Source of the DNA: Hahella ganghwensis DSM 17046
Lineage (GTDB): Bacteria > Pseudomonadota > Gammaproteobacteria > Pseudomonadales > Oleiphilaceae
Direction of reading: 5' to 3'
Assembly (NCBI RefSeq): GCF_000376785.1
Contig: NZ_AQXX01000107.1
Coordinates: 1 to 64,000 of the forward strand
DNA: 64,000 nt
Shown: piece after piece, positions 36,848 through 45,078 of the stretch
How the letters are laid out: each line of letters begins with the position of its first letter
How positions within the stretch are numbered: position 1 is the first letter of the stretch
Position numbers and translations under genes: made by a program
Notes under the pieces: generated by a model
What the model was told of the DNA's origin: nothing
Seen by the model: the letters and a program-made list of their open reading frames with translations, nothing else
Databases searched by the model: none

Positions 36848-39253
36848 ATGAAGGCACTCGAGAGGTTGTTCATACCGCTAATATTGCTGTGCTTATCAGT
36901 CTTCGCCACAGCAGAATCGATTACCGAACTGCAAATCCAACTGGAAAGAACCCAGATATATTCGGCCAATCCCGGCAATCTTGCTGCTGGTGTCAGCGCC
37001 AGCGTCACCGAAAAAGTCGCCAAGCAGGCAAAGTACTATGAAGACGACGAGATCGTTTCCACCGACCAACTGATGGTCATCGGTAAAGACGCCGATAATC
37101 AGATTGTTTATCGGCAGGTGGTTGATAATCCGCTTCTTCTTCATGCTGAATCATTCAATCCCGATACTGGCGAAATTGAAACCGCTGAAGAGATCGTCAA
37201 GGATTCCGGAACGCTGCGTCTGGAAGTTCCGGACCAGAAAAATATCCGCACTCTGGAACTGAACACCATCGACAAACAGGACAACGGATATCAGTTCAAT
37301 CTGCTCCAGCGCATCAATCTGGGGAAGAACCATAAGGCCACGATGTCTGAGTCCGTATCCTTGCAGGCCCAGGGCGCCAACGGAGTATTCAGTGTTTTCC
37401 AGACAGGCGAATCGGAAAACCGGGCAGACCTGGTGCTGCTTTCAGAAGGGTATACCGCCAGCGATCTCGCTAAATTTGAGGCAGATGTCCAGAATATCGT
37501 TGAAGGATATTTTGACGAAGATATCTATAAGGAATACAAGAACCATTTCAACGTCTGGCGGGTGGAAGTTGCCAGTAATCAGAGTGGTGCAGGCAACGGC
37601 TCCCCCATAGACACCAAATTTGGGGCTCACTTCAATTGTTACAACATCGAGCGCCTGCTTTGTGTGGATGAGAGCAAGGTGCTGAGCTATTTGAGATCGG
37701 TGATGCCTGCTAACGCCATGGATAAGGTGCTCGTCGTAGTCAACACCGAGAAGTATGGTGGTGCCGGTGGTCAAGTCGCTACCATGTCATTGGCGCCACA
37801 GGCCATCGACCTCGCTCTGCACGAACTGGGACACAGTTTTGCCAAACTTGCCGACGAATATGATTACGGCACCTGCAGAGTCTATGAACCAGACAATGCC
37901 AATGCCACCGCTGATTCATCCGGCGCCAAATGGCGGCACTGGTCAGATATCGATGCCAACATTGGTGTGTATGAGGGGGCCATGTACTGTCCAAGCGGCA
38001 TGTATAGACCCAGCAACACCTCCATGATGAAAGTGTTGGGACAACCCTTCTATGCGGTAAATGAAAGCGAAATCGTGCGCCGGATCTATGGCCGTGTCGA
38101 CGTTATCGATGCCGTAGAACCGGTTCAGTCCGACATCGCCATGAACAAGGGCGAATCCCGGGACTTTAACGTCACCCCCGTTGATACGACTTCCCGAACC
38201 GTCAGCACCCAATGGTATGTGAATGATCAGAAAGTGGGAGACGGCGCCAGTTTCACCTTTAACAGTAGTCAATACCAGGAAGGTGTTTACACGCTGAAGG
38301 TTGTCTCTGCGGATAAAACCTCTCGGGTCATCAAGGACCCCGATCAGTTACTGGTCGCCCAGAATGTCTGGACCATCAACCTGGGTGATTCCGGCTCCAC
38401 CTGCGATGAGGCACCCGCAACACCTTCCGGTCTGGCAACGACAGACGTGGGCTCCACCTCTTTCAGCTTCAGTTGGAATACAGTGTCCACCGCTGAGAGT
38501 TACCGTACGGATATCTGGAATGAATCCGCTTCCAGGTGGGATACCCTGAAAGTCACAACGGATACCGCTGTCACCGCGACAGATCTTGAAGCAGGCAGCA
38601 CCCAATGGGTCAGAGTTGCAGCGAAAAATGCCTGCGGCGAGTCCAGTCCTTCCGGATACATCACCGTGGAACTGACCGACAACCAGGACTGTACGCAGGC
38701 CCCCGGCACACCCGGTGCGTTTGCAGCGTCTGATGTCTCCAATGGACGCTTTACTCTCAGCTGGAGCGCCGCAGACGGAGCCACTTCCTATACAGTGCAG
38801 AAATGGACCGGATGGGAATGGCAGGATCATCAGGAAACGGACTCGACCTCACTCACCTTGACCGCTACCAACAAAGGCACCACCTATTACTATCGCGTTT
38901 ATGGGAAAAACCAGTGTGGTAACGGACAGGCAACCAATTGGATCAAGGTTGAAATTCCTGAAGAGAAAAGCTGTTCGACGCCACCTGCGAAACCAACAGG
39001 ATTGCGGACTCCTTATCTCTACTCCACCTGGTACAGACTGGATTGGCCAAAGGTTGACGGTGCTACTCAGTATGAAGTTCAAACCTGGGATGGGTATTCC
39101 AGAACCTGGAAGTCTCACACAACGACTGAGCAGAACTACGTGGATTTCTACAATCTACAGGGGGGTTACACCTACTACCCCAGAGTCGTCGCCAAAAACG
39201 CCTGTGGAGCAAGCTCCCCATCCAACTATCTATCGGTGACGCTTCCACGCTGA
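36848..39253 (+). CDS. Secreted M64-type zinc metallopeptidase with three FnIII domains
   Basis: This encodes 801 residues. The ATG at 36848 follows AAAGGAGG and opens a signal peptide (MKALERLFIPLILLCLSVFA). A beta-rich N-terminal domain leads to an M64 (IgA peptidase-like) catalytic domain: SEGYTASDLAKFEADVQNIV and the zinc site HELGHSFAKLADEY with His near 325 and 329. After a PKD/Ig-like linker, three fibronectin-III-like repeats of about 90 residues occupy the C-terminus, each with a conserved Cys pair and a KNxCG turn. It is probably exported and acts on host or environmental proteins. It sits between siderophore synthesis and import genes, which suggests shared iron-starvation expression. 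Confidence 0.85.
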   Translation: MKALERLFIPLILLCLSVFATAESITELQIQLERTQIYSANPGNLAAGVSASVTEKVAKQAKYYEDDEIVSTDQLMVIGKDADNQIVYRQVVDNPLLLHAESFNPDTGEIETAEEIVKDSGTLRLEVPDQKNIRTLELNTIDKQDNGYQFNLLQRINLGKNHKATMSESVSLQAQGANGVFSVFQTGESENRADLVLLSEGYTASDLAKFEADVQNIVEGYFDEDIYKEYKNHFNVWRVEVASNQSGAGNGSPIDTKFGAHFNCYNIERLLCVDESKVLSYLRSVMPANAMDKVLVVVNTEKYGGAGGQVATMSLAPQAIDLALHELGHSFAKLADEYDYGTCRVYEPDNANATADSSGAKWRHWSDIDANIGVYEGAMYCPSGMYRPSNTSMMKVLGQPFYAVNESEIVRRIYGRVDVIDAVEPVQSDIAMNKGESRDFNVTPVDTTSRTVSTQWYVNDQKVGDGASFTFNSSQYQEGVYTLKVVSADKTSRVIKDPDQLLVAQNVWTINLGDSGSTCDEAPATPSGLATTDVGSTSFSFSWNTVSTAESYRTDIWNESASRWDTLKVTTDTAVTATDLEAGSTQWVRVAAKNACGESSPSGYITVELTDNQDCTQAPGTPGAFAASDVSNGRFTLSWSAADGATSYTVQKWTGWEWQDHQETDSTSLTLTATNKGTTYYYRVYGKNQCGNGQATNWIKVEIPEEKSCSTPPAKPTGLRTPYLYSTWYRLDWPKVDGATQYEVQTWDGYSRTWKSHTTTEQNYVDFYNLQGGYTYYPRVVAKNACGASSPSNYLSVTLPR

Positions 39254-39264
39254 TCCTGAAAAAC

Positions 39265-39287
39265 CCGGCATCCCGCCGGTTTTTTTT
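39265..39287 (+). terminator. Rho-independent terminator after the metallopeptidase
   Basis: CCGGC (39265-39269) and GCCGG (39275-39279) form a short stem followed by eight T residues. Confidence 0.75.
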
Positions 39288-39325
39288 ATGCCTGTTTACA
39301 TCTGTCCCAGTTTCAACTTTCATTT

Positions 39326-39356
39326 GTTATTGAGAATGAGAATCTATATCATTGGC
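39326..39356 (+). promoter_or_regulatory. Fur box before the second importer operon
   Basis: TTATTGAGAATGAGAATCTA followed by TATCATT forms overlapping Fur hexamers (about 39327-39353). It lies some 45-70 bases before the binding-protein gene. Confidence 0.7.
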
Positions 39357-39396
39357 ATTTATTTGACTTTCATTTCCCGTTAATTGCCATAACCCA

Positions 39397-40374
39397 ATGA
39401 TGTACCCACGCCTGCCAGATCAAAATCGTTCACCTTTTTGTGCCACAGCGAGCAATGTCCTGGGCTGGTGCCTGGTGCTGGTGGTGTCTCTATTTCATCA
39501 GGTGACGGCTGCTTCGGAACGTACGGTTGAACACTCCATGGGAGTATCCCAAATCAGTGGCACTCCCACCAGAGTCGTGACGCTGTTTCAAGGTGCAACG
39601 GATACCGCTGTTGCTCTAGGCGTAATTCCTGTTGGCGTGGTGGATTCCTGGGTAGAGAAACCAACCTATAAATATCTTCGAAAAGATCTTCAGGGAGTTT
39701 CACATGTCGGCCAGGAGACTCAACCCAACCTTGAAATGATAGTAGGTCTCCAACCAGACCTGATCGTGGCCTCAAAAAGACGACATGAAAAGATCTACCA
39801 CCATCTCTCCCAAATTGCGCCTACCATCGCCCTGGAGACCGTCTTCGATTTCAAGGAAACCCTTTCCATGATGGGGCTTGCTATGAACCTGGAGCAGCGG
39901 GCCACACAGCTGTTAAGGAATTGGGAGAACCGGATAGATGACTTTCAAACGCGTATACCCAGGAAACTGGGGAGTCAATGGCCTTTGGAAGTGGCACTTC
40001 TGAACTTTCGCGCTGATCATGCGCGCATATACCTCAAGGACAGCTATGCCGGATCGATACTCAACGACCTCGGCTTTCTCAGGCCTTCGAACCACCCCGA
40101 AGGACAGTGGGTGGTGAAGCTGACCACCAAAGAAAGTATCCCTGCCATGAATGCGGATGTCTTTTTCGTATTCATGACTGCAGATGATCCGGCAGTTGCC
40201 AGAAACTATCACCTGTGGACACTCCACCCCCTGTGGAAAAACCTGGATGCGCCGCAAAACCAACAGGTCTACCAGGTTGATGAAGTGGCCTGGAACATGT
40301 CCGGGGGCATTATCGGTGCCAATTTGATGCTGGACCAGATCTATCAACACTTTGATTTGTCCCCTGGCGCATAA
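39397..40374 (+). CDS. Periplasmic Fe-siderophore binding protein (CbrA/PvuB-like role)
   Basis: This encodes 325 residues. A signal peptide (about residues 15-40, ending near TAASERTV) precedes a FecB/CeuE-type binding fold: PTRVVTLFQGATDTAVALGVIPVG, VGQETQPNLEMIVGLQPDLIVA and WNMSGGIIGANLMLDQI are typical. Carboxylate siderophores such as ferric achromobactin or vibrioferrin are bound by relatives. Two adjacent ATGs (39397, 39400) are equivalent starts. It is the first gene of a four-gene ABC importer. Confidence 0.9.
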   Translation: MMYPRLPDQNRSPFCATASNVLGWCLVLVVSLFHQVTAASERTVEHSMGVSQISGTPTRVVTLFQGATDTAVALGVIPVGVVDSWVEKPTYKYLRKDLQGVSHVGQETQPNLEMIVGLQPDLIVASKRRHEKIYHHLSQIAPTIALETVFDFKETLSMMGLAMNLEQRATQLLRNWENRIDDFQTRIPRKLGSQWPLEVALLNFRADHARIYLKDSYAGSILNDLGFLRPSNHPEGQWVVKLTTKESIPAMNADVFFVFMTADDPAVARNYHLWTLHPLWKNLDAPQNQQVYQVDEVAWNMSGGIIGANLMLDQIYQHFDLSPGA

Positions 40375-40385
40375 CAGGTCCAGGT

Positions 40386-40412
40386 ATGAAGGGAATGAAG
40401 GGAATGAAGGGA
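40386..40412 (+). repeat. Three tandem 9-base units (ATGAAGGGA)
   Basis: ATGAAGGGA is repeated three times exactly, then AGAATG follows. The repeat fills the gap between the binding-protein and permease genes and each unit contains a Shine-Dalgarno-like AAGGGA. Such short repeats may vary in copy number. Confidence 0.7.
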
Positions 40413-40458
40413 AGAATGTATCAAGGTCAAAAGGTATTAAGGTAAACAGGAATCAAGG

Positions 40459-41481
40459 ATGTTGAGATCTTTCCGCAGTTATCAGTTACTTATTGCCCTG
40501 TTGATGCTGGCCACCGCATTTTCTGCCAGTATTGTTCTCGGACAAACCTCTATTTCGCTTAAGACCGCTTATCAGGCATTCACGCAGTACGATCCCACGG
40601 TCATAGACCATATCATCATTACCACAACCCGCCTCTCCCGAGCTTTAACGGCCATATTCGTCGGCTCTGCTCTGGCGGTGGCAGGTGCGTTGATGCAGGC
40701 GCTAACCCGAAATCCACTGGCGTCTCCGGGCATCCTCGGCATCAATGCCGGAGCACTGTTTGGTATTGTGCTTTCTGCCACGCTGTTTTCTGTCGCTTCC
40801 CTGCAATACTACGTCTGGATAGCCTTTACAGGAGCGGGGATCGCAGGTGGCATGGTGTATTGCCTGGGGGCAATCGGCCGGGACGGACTAACGCCGGTCA
40901 AATTGGTACTGGCCGGAGCAGCAATAACCGCCCTGTTTGTTTCCTTTACCCAGGGGCTCCTGGTCGTCAATCAGGAAGGTTTGGACAGCATCCTCTTCTG
41001 GCTGGCGGGATCAGTCGCCGGACGCAGTCTGGAGATCATCACACCAGTACTTCCCTTCATTACGCTGATGCTTGTTGCCAGCCTGCTACTGGGACGTCAT
41101 ATCAATATTTTGATTTCAGGGGAAGATGTCGCCAGAGGTCTGGGCCAGAGAACGGTCATGATGAAATGGCTCATGGGCCTGATTGTGGTGGGGTTGGCCG
41201 GTAGCGCGGTTGCTATAGCCGGTAACATCGCCTTCGTGGGGCTGATCGTCCCCCATATGGCCCGAGCCATGTTTGGAACTGATTACCGCTGGATGCTGCC
41301 CGGCTGCGCGATGCTCGGGGCAACTTTGCTGTTAGCTGCCGACATCATGGCCAGATTCCTGATCATGCCCCAGGAAGTGCCTATCGGTGTCATGACCGCT
41401 TTATTGGGAACTCCCTTCTTCATCTTCCTGGCTCGCCGGGGTATGACATCAGGAAAGAAACGGGAGGTTCAGTATGGATAA
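40459..41481 (+). CDS. FecCD-family permease, first subunit
   Basis: This encodes 340 residues with about nine membrane helices. Family signatures: TRLSRALTAIFVGSALAVAG, TRNPLASPGILGINAGA, GNIAFVGLIVPHMAR and PQEVPIGVMTALLGTPFFI. It pairs with the next gene to form the inner-membrane channel of the second importer. The ATG at 40459 has AAGGA directly upstream. The last 8 bases overlap the next gene. Confidence 0.94.
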   Translation: MLRSFRSYQLLIALLMLATAFSASIVLGQTSISLKTAYQAFTQYDPTVIDHIIITTTRLSRALTAIFVGSALAVAGALMQALTRNPLASPGILGINAGALFGIVLSATLFSVASLQYYVWIAFTGAGIAGGMVYCLGAIGRDGLTPVKLVLAGAAITALFVSFTQGLLVVNQEGLDSILFWLAGSVAGRSLEIITPVLPFITLMLVASLLLGRHINILISGEDVARGLGQRTVMMKWLMGLIVVGLAGSAVAIAGNIAFVGLIVPHMARAMFGTDYRWMLPGCAMLGATLLLAADIMARFLIMPQEVPIGVMTALLGTPFFIFLARRGMTSGKKREVQYG

Positions 41482-42505
41482 ACTACTGACATTCCGGACA
41501 TCCTTGTTTTCAGTTCAGATCCATCCCGGCTCATTGAAAATCAACTGCCTACTAATTCTGGGTACTCTGGTAATCGCGGTGCTGTCATTGACAACCGGAA
41601 GCCTGTGGATAAATCCTCTGGAGGTCATCACAGAAATAGCTGATCCGAATAAGGGTCAACACACTTTCGTGATCGAAACTCTGAGACTGCCCAGAGTGGT
41701 GCTTTCGTTTCTGGTCGGTGGAGCCCTGGCGGTGTCCGGATTGATATTGCAAAACCTGATTCGAAACCCTCTCGCCTCGCCGGACATTATCGGCGTTACC
41801 AGTGGAGCCTCGGCAGCGGCCGTGTTCTTTCTGTCGTTTCTCAGCGGAACCCTGGGCACTGAATGGCTGCCTGTCGCCGCCATCATTGGCGCAACCATCA
41901 CCTCTCTGGTGATTTACCTGCTGGCCTGGCGCCAGGGAATGTCTCCCATCCGTCTGGTTCTCATTGGGATTGGTCTGGCAGCGGGGCTGGGCGCTTTAAC
42001 CACCTTTATGATTGTCCTCAGTCCGATCGCCACCAGCATGATGGCTTATGTGTGGCTGACCGGTACTGTTTACGGTACTGATTGGCAGGACGTCAAAGCT
42101 TTGCTGCCCTGGATACTGGTACTGCTTCCTGCTGCATTTTTGATGGCGAGAACCATCAATGTTCAGGAACTGGGGGATCAGGTGGCAATTAACCTCGGCG
42201 TCCCGTTGCAACAGGCGCGTTTTTTACTTCTTGCTATCAGCGTGGCATTAGCCGGCGCTGCCGTGGCTTATGCCGGCGCAATAGGCTTTGTAGGGCTTAT
42301 AGCCCCCCATATCGCCAGACAGCTCGTGAACCGGAGCTTTGCGGCACTGGCTCCTGCGTCCATGCTCATCGGCGGAAGTCTGGTAATTGTGGCTGATACC
42401 ATTGGCAGAACTGCATTCCTCCCTTTGGATGTACCTGCCGGTGTATTTGTATCTGCGGTTGGCGCACCGTTTTTTATATACCTGCTGTACCGGCAACACC
42501 GATAA
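41474..42505 (+). CDS. FecCD-family permease, second subunit
   Basis: This encodes 343 residues, about nine membrane helices. RLPRVVLSFLVGGALAVSG, IRNPLASPDIIGVTSGA, GAIGFVGLIAPHIARQL and LDVPAGVFVSAVGAPFFIYLL are the family marks. Unlike the first importer, where both halves are fused, the two permeases here are separate, as in Fec, Cbr and Pvu systems. It overlaps the preceding permease by 8 bases. Confidence 0.94.
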   Translation: MDKLLTFRTSLFSVQIHPGSLKINCLLILGTLVIAVLSLTTGSLWINPLEVITEIADPNKGQHTFVIETLRLPRVVLSFLVGGALAVSGLILQNLIRNPLASPDIIGVTSGASAAAVFFLSFLSGTLGTEWLPVAAIIGATITSLVIYLLAWRQGMSPIRLVLIGIGLAAGLGALTTFMIVLSPIATSMMAYVWLTGTVYGTDWQDVKALLPWILVLLPAAFLMARTINVQELGDQVAINLGVPLQQARFLLLAISVALAGAAVAYAGAIGFVGLIAPHIARQLVNRSFAALAPASMLIGGSLVIVADTIGRTAFLPLDVPAGVFVSAVGAPFFIYLLYRQHR

Positions 42506-42519
42506 CAGGAGTCACACCG

Positions 42520-43371
42520 ATGTATCCATTAGTCAGTCAATCACTCAGCCTGGGTTACGACGGAAAACTCATCATTAACAACCTGGACCTGAACATCCCC
42601 GAGGCCAGAATCACGGTTTTTGTGGGCAGCAATGGCTGTGGAAAATCCACTTTGCTGAAGTCTTTCGCCAGACTCCTGAAACCTCAACAGGGTTCCGTCC
42701 TGCTCGATGGTGAGGCGATTCAAAAACAATCGACACGTCAGGTAGCGAAGAAACTGGCAATTTTGCCCCAGGGGCCTGCGGCACCAGAGGGGCTTACGGT
42801 CTATCAGTTGGTTCAGCAAGGGCGATATCCCCACCAGGGCTGGCTACAGCAGTGGTCAGAAGAGGATGAACGAGTCGTCAACCGGGCACTGAAAAGCACC
42901 GACATGCATGAGCTTATGCACCGGACGGTCGATTCTCTCTCAGGCGGTCAGCGCCAGCGAGCCTGGATTGCGATGACTCTGGCCCAGGACACAAACATTC
43001 TATTGCTGGACGAACCCACGACCTATCTGGACCTGACCCATCAGATTGAAATTCTGGATTTGCTTTACGATCTGAATGAACGCGAGAACAAAACCATCGT
43101 TATGGTGCTTCATGACCTGAATCTGGCCTGTCGTTACGCCCATCATATCGTCGCGGTCAATAACCGCACCGTTTATACCCAAGGACTGCCGGAAAGGGTC
43201 ATCACAGAAAAGACCGTAAAAGACGTATTTCATCTGGATTGCCACATAACCCAGGACCCGTTGTTTGGAACGCCTATGTGCATCCCTCACGGGAAAGGCA
43301 GACATGTCAGGGAAAAAGCAAAAAGGACTGACAAGAATAGCCAGGATACCTATGAAGCAGCTGTCGCCTGA
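42520..43371 (+). CDS. Fe-siderophore ABC ATPase of the second importer
   Basis: This encodes 283 residues. Walker A is GSNGCGKST, the signature LSGGQRQRAWI, Walker B ILLLDEPTTYLDL and the switch LHDLNLACRYAHH. It is the FecE/FepC type. It lies 14 bases after the second permease, with AGGAG upstream of the start, and overlaps the start of the FhuF-like gene by 20 bases, which implies translational coupling of import and iron release. Confidence 0.94.
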   Translation: MYPLVSQSLSLGYDGKLIINNLDLNIPEARITVFVGSNGCGKSTLLKSFARLLKPQQGSVLLDGEAIQKQSTRQVAKKLAILPQGPAAPEGLTVYQLVQQGRYPHQGWLQQWSEEDERVVNRALKSTDMHELMHRTVDSLSGGQRQRAWIAMTLAQDTNILLLDEPTTYLDLTHQIEILDLLYDLNERENKTIVMVLHDLNLACRYAHHIVAVNNRTVYTQGLPERVITEKTVKDVFHLDCHITQDPLFGTPMCIPHGKGRHVREKAKRTDKNSQDTYEAAVA

Positions 43372-44161
43372 TGCGGAACAATGGGAAACACTGACCACCA
43401 GGTTCCGTTTGGTTTCCGCCGACCAACGTGATCACAGGAACTCCCTTCCCACACTGTCAATGCTCAATCCTCAGACCTGCGAAACATTACTGGATAAACT
43501 GACGCCGGTGATCCACTCACCTTCACGCAGAATAACGGCCTCACTATTGAGCAAGCGCATCGCGTTCCTCTACACAGCGGCCAGTCTCTATGCCATGAGC
43601 ATGTACGATCTTGGACTGGATATGTCACCGGAAAATTCCTTCATCGAATACGGTTATGACAACCGCTTGTGGCAATCCAGTATGCCACTGACCAATCTCA
43701 CAGCTTCGGTCCCTGAACCAAATCAACGTCACGCCTGGCGACAACACGTTATCAGGCAATTGTTCGCGGGGAATCTGGCACCGCTATGGCAAATACTGAC
43801 AGAAGTTGCCCGGGTACCGTCCAAGATTCTATGGGAAAACACAGCTGTAAGGGTTTACTCACTTTATGAAAGACGAATGCTGGCTCAAGGCAGTAATGAA
43901 CAGGAATCTAAGGCAGAAGAGGATTTTCATTATCTGATTTACGAAGCACCGGCGGAGTTATTCGGTACCACCGAAAACCCTCTGCAACAATTCTTCTGGC
44001 CAAAACAATGTGCTTTTCCTTCCGGGAGTCCGGTCCGCTTCAGAAAAACCTGCTGCTATTACTACAGGGCCAGTGATCCAAAAGAGTTCTGTTCCACCTG
44101 CCCTCTAACTCGACCAAAACAGCCACGGAAACCCATTCAAAAGGAGATTATGAACGTATGA
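43352..44161 (+). CDS. FhuF-like ferric-siderophore reductase
   Basis: This encodes 269 residues from the ATG at 43352 (MKQLSPDAEQ). The C-terminal RKTCCYYYRASDPKEFCSTCPL holds the Cys-Cys-x10-Cys-x2-Cys arrangement that binds a 2Fe-2S cluster in FhuF. The N-terminal part is a FhuF/IucA-C-terminal-like helical domain. It would reduce Fe(III) in imported siderophore in the cytoplasm to release Fe(II). Its start lies inside the ATPase gene and its stop overlaps the next ATG. Rather divergent from E. coli FhuF; the cluster motif is the main support. Confidence 0.82.
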   Translation: MKQLSPDAEQWETLTTRFRLVSADQRDHRNSLPTLSMLNPQTCETLLDKLTPVIHSPSRRITASLLSKRIAFLYTAASLYAMSMYDLGLDMSPENSFIEYGYDNRLWQSSMPLTNLTASVPEPNQRHAWRQHVIRQLFAGNLAPLWQILTEVARVPSKILWENTAVRVYSLYERRMLAQGSNEQESKAEEDFHYLIYEAPAELFGTTENPLQQFFWPKQCAFPSGSPVRFRKTCCYYYRASDPKEFCSTCPLTRPKQPRKPIQKEIMNV

Positions 44162-44814
44162 ATCAACTCGACATTAAAGATCAGGCTGAAAATTTACCCT
44201 ATCGCATTTACCCAAGAGTTCAAGGTATCACAGAGGAACTGCGATCCCTGTATCAGGACATCGACGCCGCCACTGTCGGGCACATCACCGATTTCGGTTA
44301 TGCCACCGGAATCAAACCTCTGTTCCGGCCTGTCAGAATGCTGGGGAATGCAGTTACGGTCAGGATCCCCCACATCAACGGCAGTATTATTCGGGAAGCA
44401 CTGAAACTCAGCCAACCGGGCGATGTGCTGGTGATTGATATGTCCGGAGATGACATTCGTGCCTGCTGGGGCGAGCTGCGTACTCTTGCAGCAATGACCA
44501 AACCATTGGCAGGCGCTGTAGTTTCAGGATGTGCAACCGACGTTAAAGCCATCACAGAACTGGGCTTCCCGGTGTATTCCCGATCCACCAGTGCCCTCAC
44601 TACCCGTAACCTGGATATGGAAGGCGAGGTGAATGTACCTGTCAGCATTGGCGGTGCTACCGTTCGCCCCGGAGATCTGGTGTTAGGAGACGACGACGGT
44701 TTGTTCTTTATTGACCCTGCAAAAGCTGCAGAATTGGGACATAAAGCTCTGGAAATACAGAAGCAGGAAGACAAAAGACGTCAGGAATTAACGCAGATGT
44801 TGCCTTCGAAATAG
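44158..44814 (+). CDS. RraA/HMG-aldolase-like protein in the siderophore operon
   Basis: This encodes 218 residues. Family marks of the RraA-like (4-hydroxy-4-methyl-2-oxoglutarate aldolase) group: ATVGHITDFG near 35-45, GNAVTVRI, the substrate loop GELRTLAAMTKPLAGAVVSG, the metal-binding CATD and PGDLVLGDDDGLFFI. Such enzymes split or form 2-keto acids using Mg and release pyruvate or decarboxylate oxaloacetate. It overlaps the FhuF-like gene by 4 bases and so belongs to the importer operon. It might process a citrate or 2-oxoglutarate part of the siderophore; this is inference. Confidence 0.85.
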   Translation: MNQLDIKDQAENLPYRIYPRVQGITEELRSLYQDIDAATVGHITDFGYATGIKPLFRPVRMLGNAVTVRIPHINGSIIREALKLSQPGDVLVIDMSGDDIRACWGELRTLAAMTKPLAGAVVSGCATDVKAITELGFPVYSRSTSALTTRNLDMEGEVNVPVSIGGATVRPGDLVLGDDDGLFFIDPAKAAELGHKALEIQKQEDKRRQELTQMLPSK

Positions 44815-44954
44815 TTAAAGCCTCTGGAATTAAAAAAACTTCGAAAGACATTATCTCCCGAATAACTCAGAAATTTCCTAGTGTGGGTGCACATCAGGTG
44901 TGTCCACATTCCCTGTCACGCATCTCCACACCTCTGGCCAAACACAATGACCTC

Positions 44955-45000
44955 TGCCAACATTATCATTTAATTGATAGTCATTATCATTTAGATTAAA
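44955..45000 (+). promoter_or_regulatory. Double Fur box before the second receptor
   Basis: ACATTATCATTTAATTGATAGTCATTATCATTTAG (about 44961-44995) contains repeated ATTATCATTTA units and TTGATAGTCATTATC, that is at least two overlapping Fur boxes. No gene is found in the 264-base gap. Confidence 0.75.
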
Positions 45001-45078
45001 ATTTGCCCACCTAATAATATAAAAAAACTTCCTTTAATACCTATAAACCTCCCAAGATTAATCCAGAGGTATCCACTC

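Noticed and set aside
38399-39250. Repetitive DNA in the metallopeptidase gene as a possible CRISPR-like or satellite repeat
   Set aside because: The repetition is at protein level only: three divergent FnIII-like domains of about 90 residues in one open frame.
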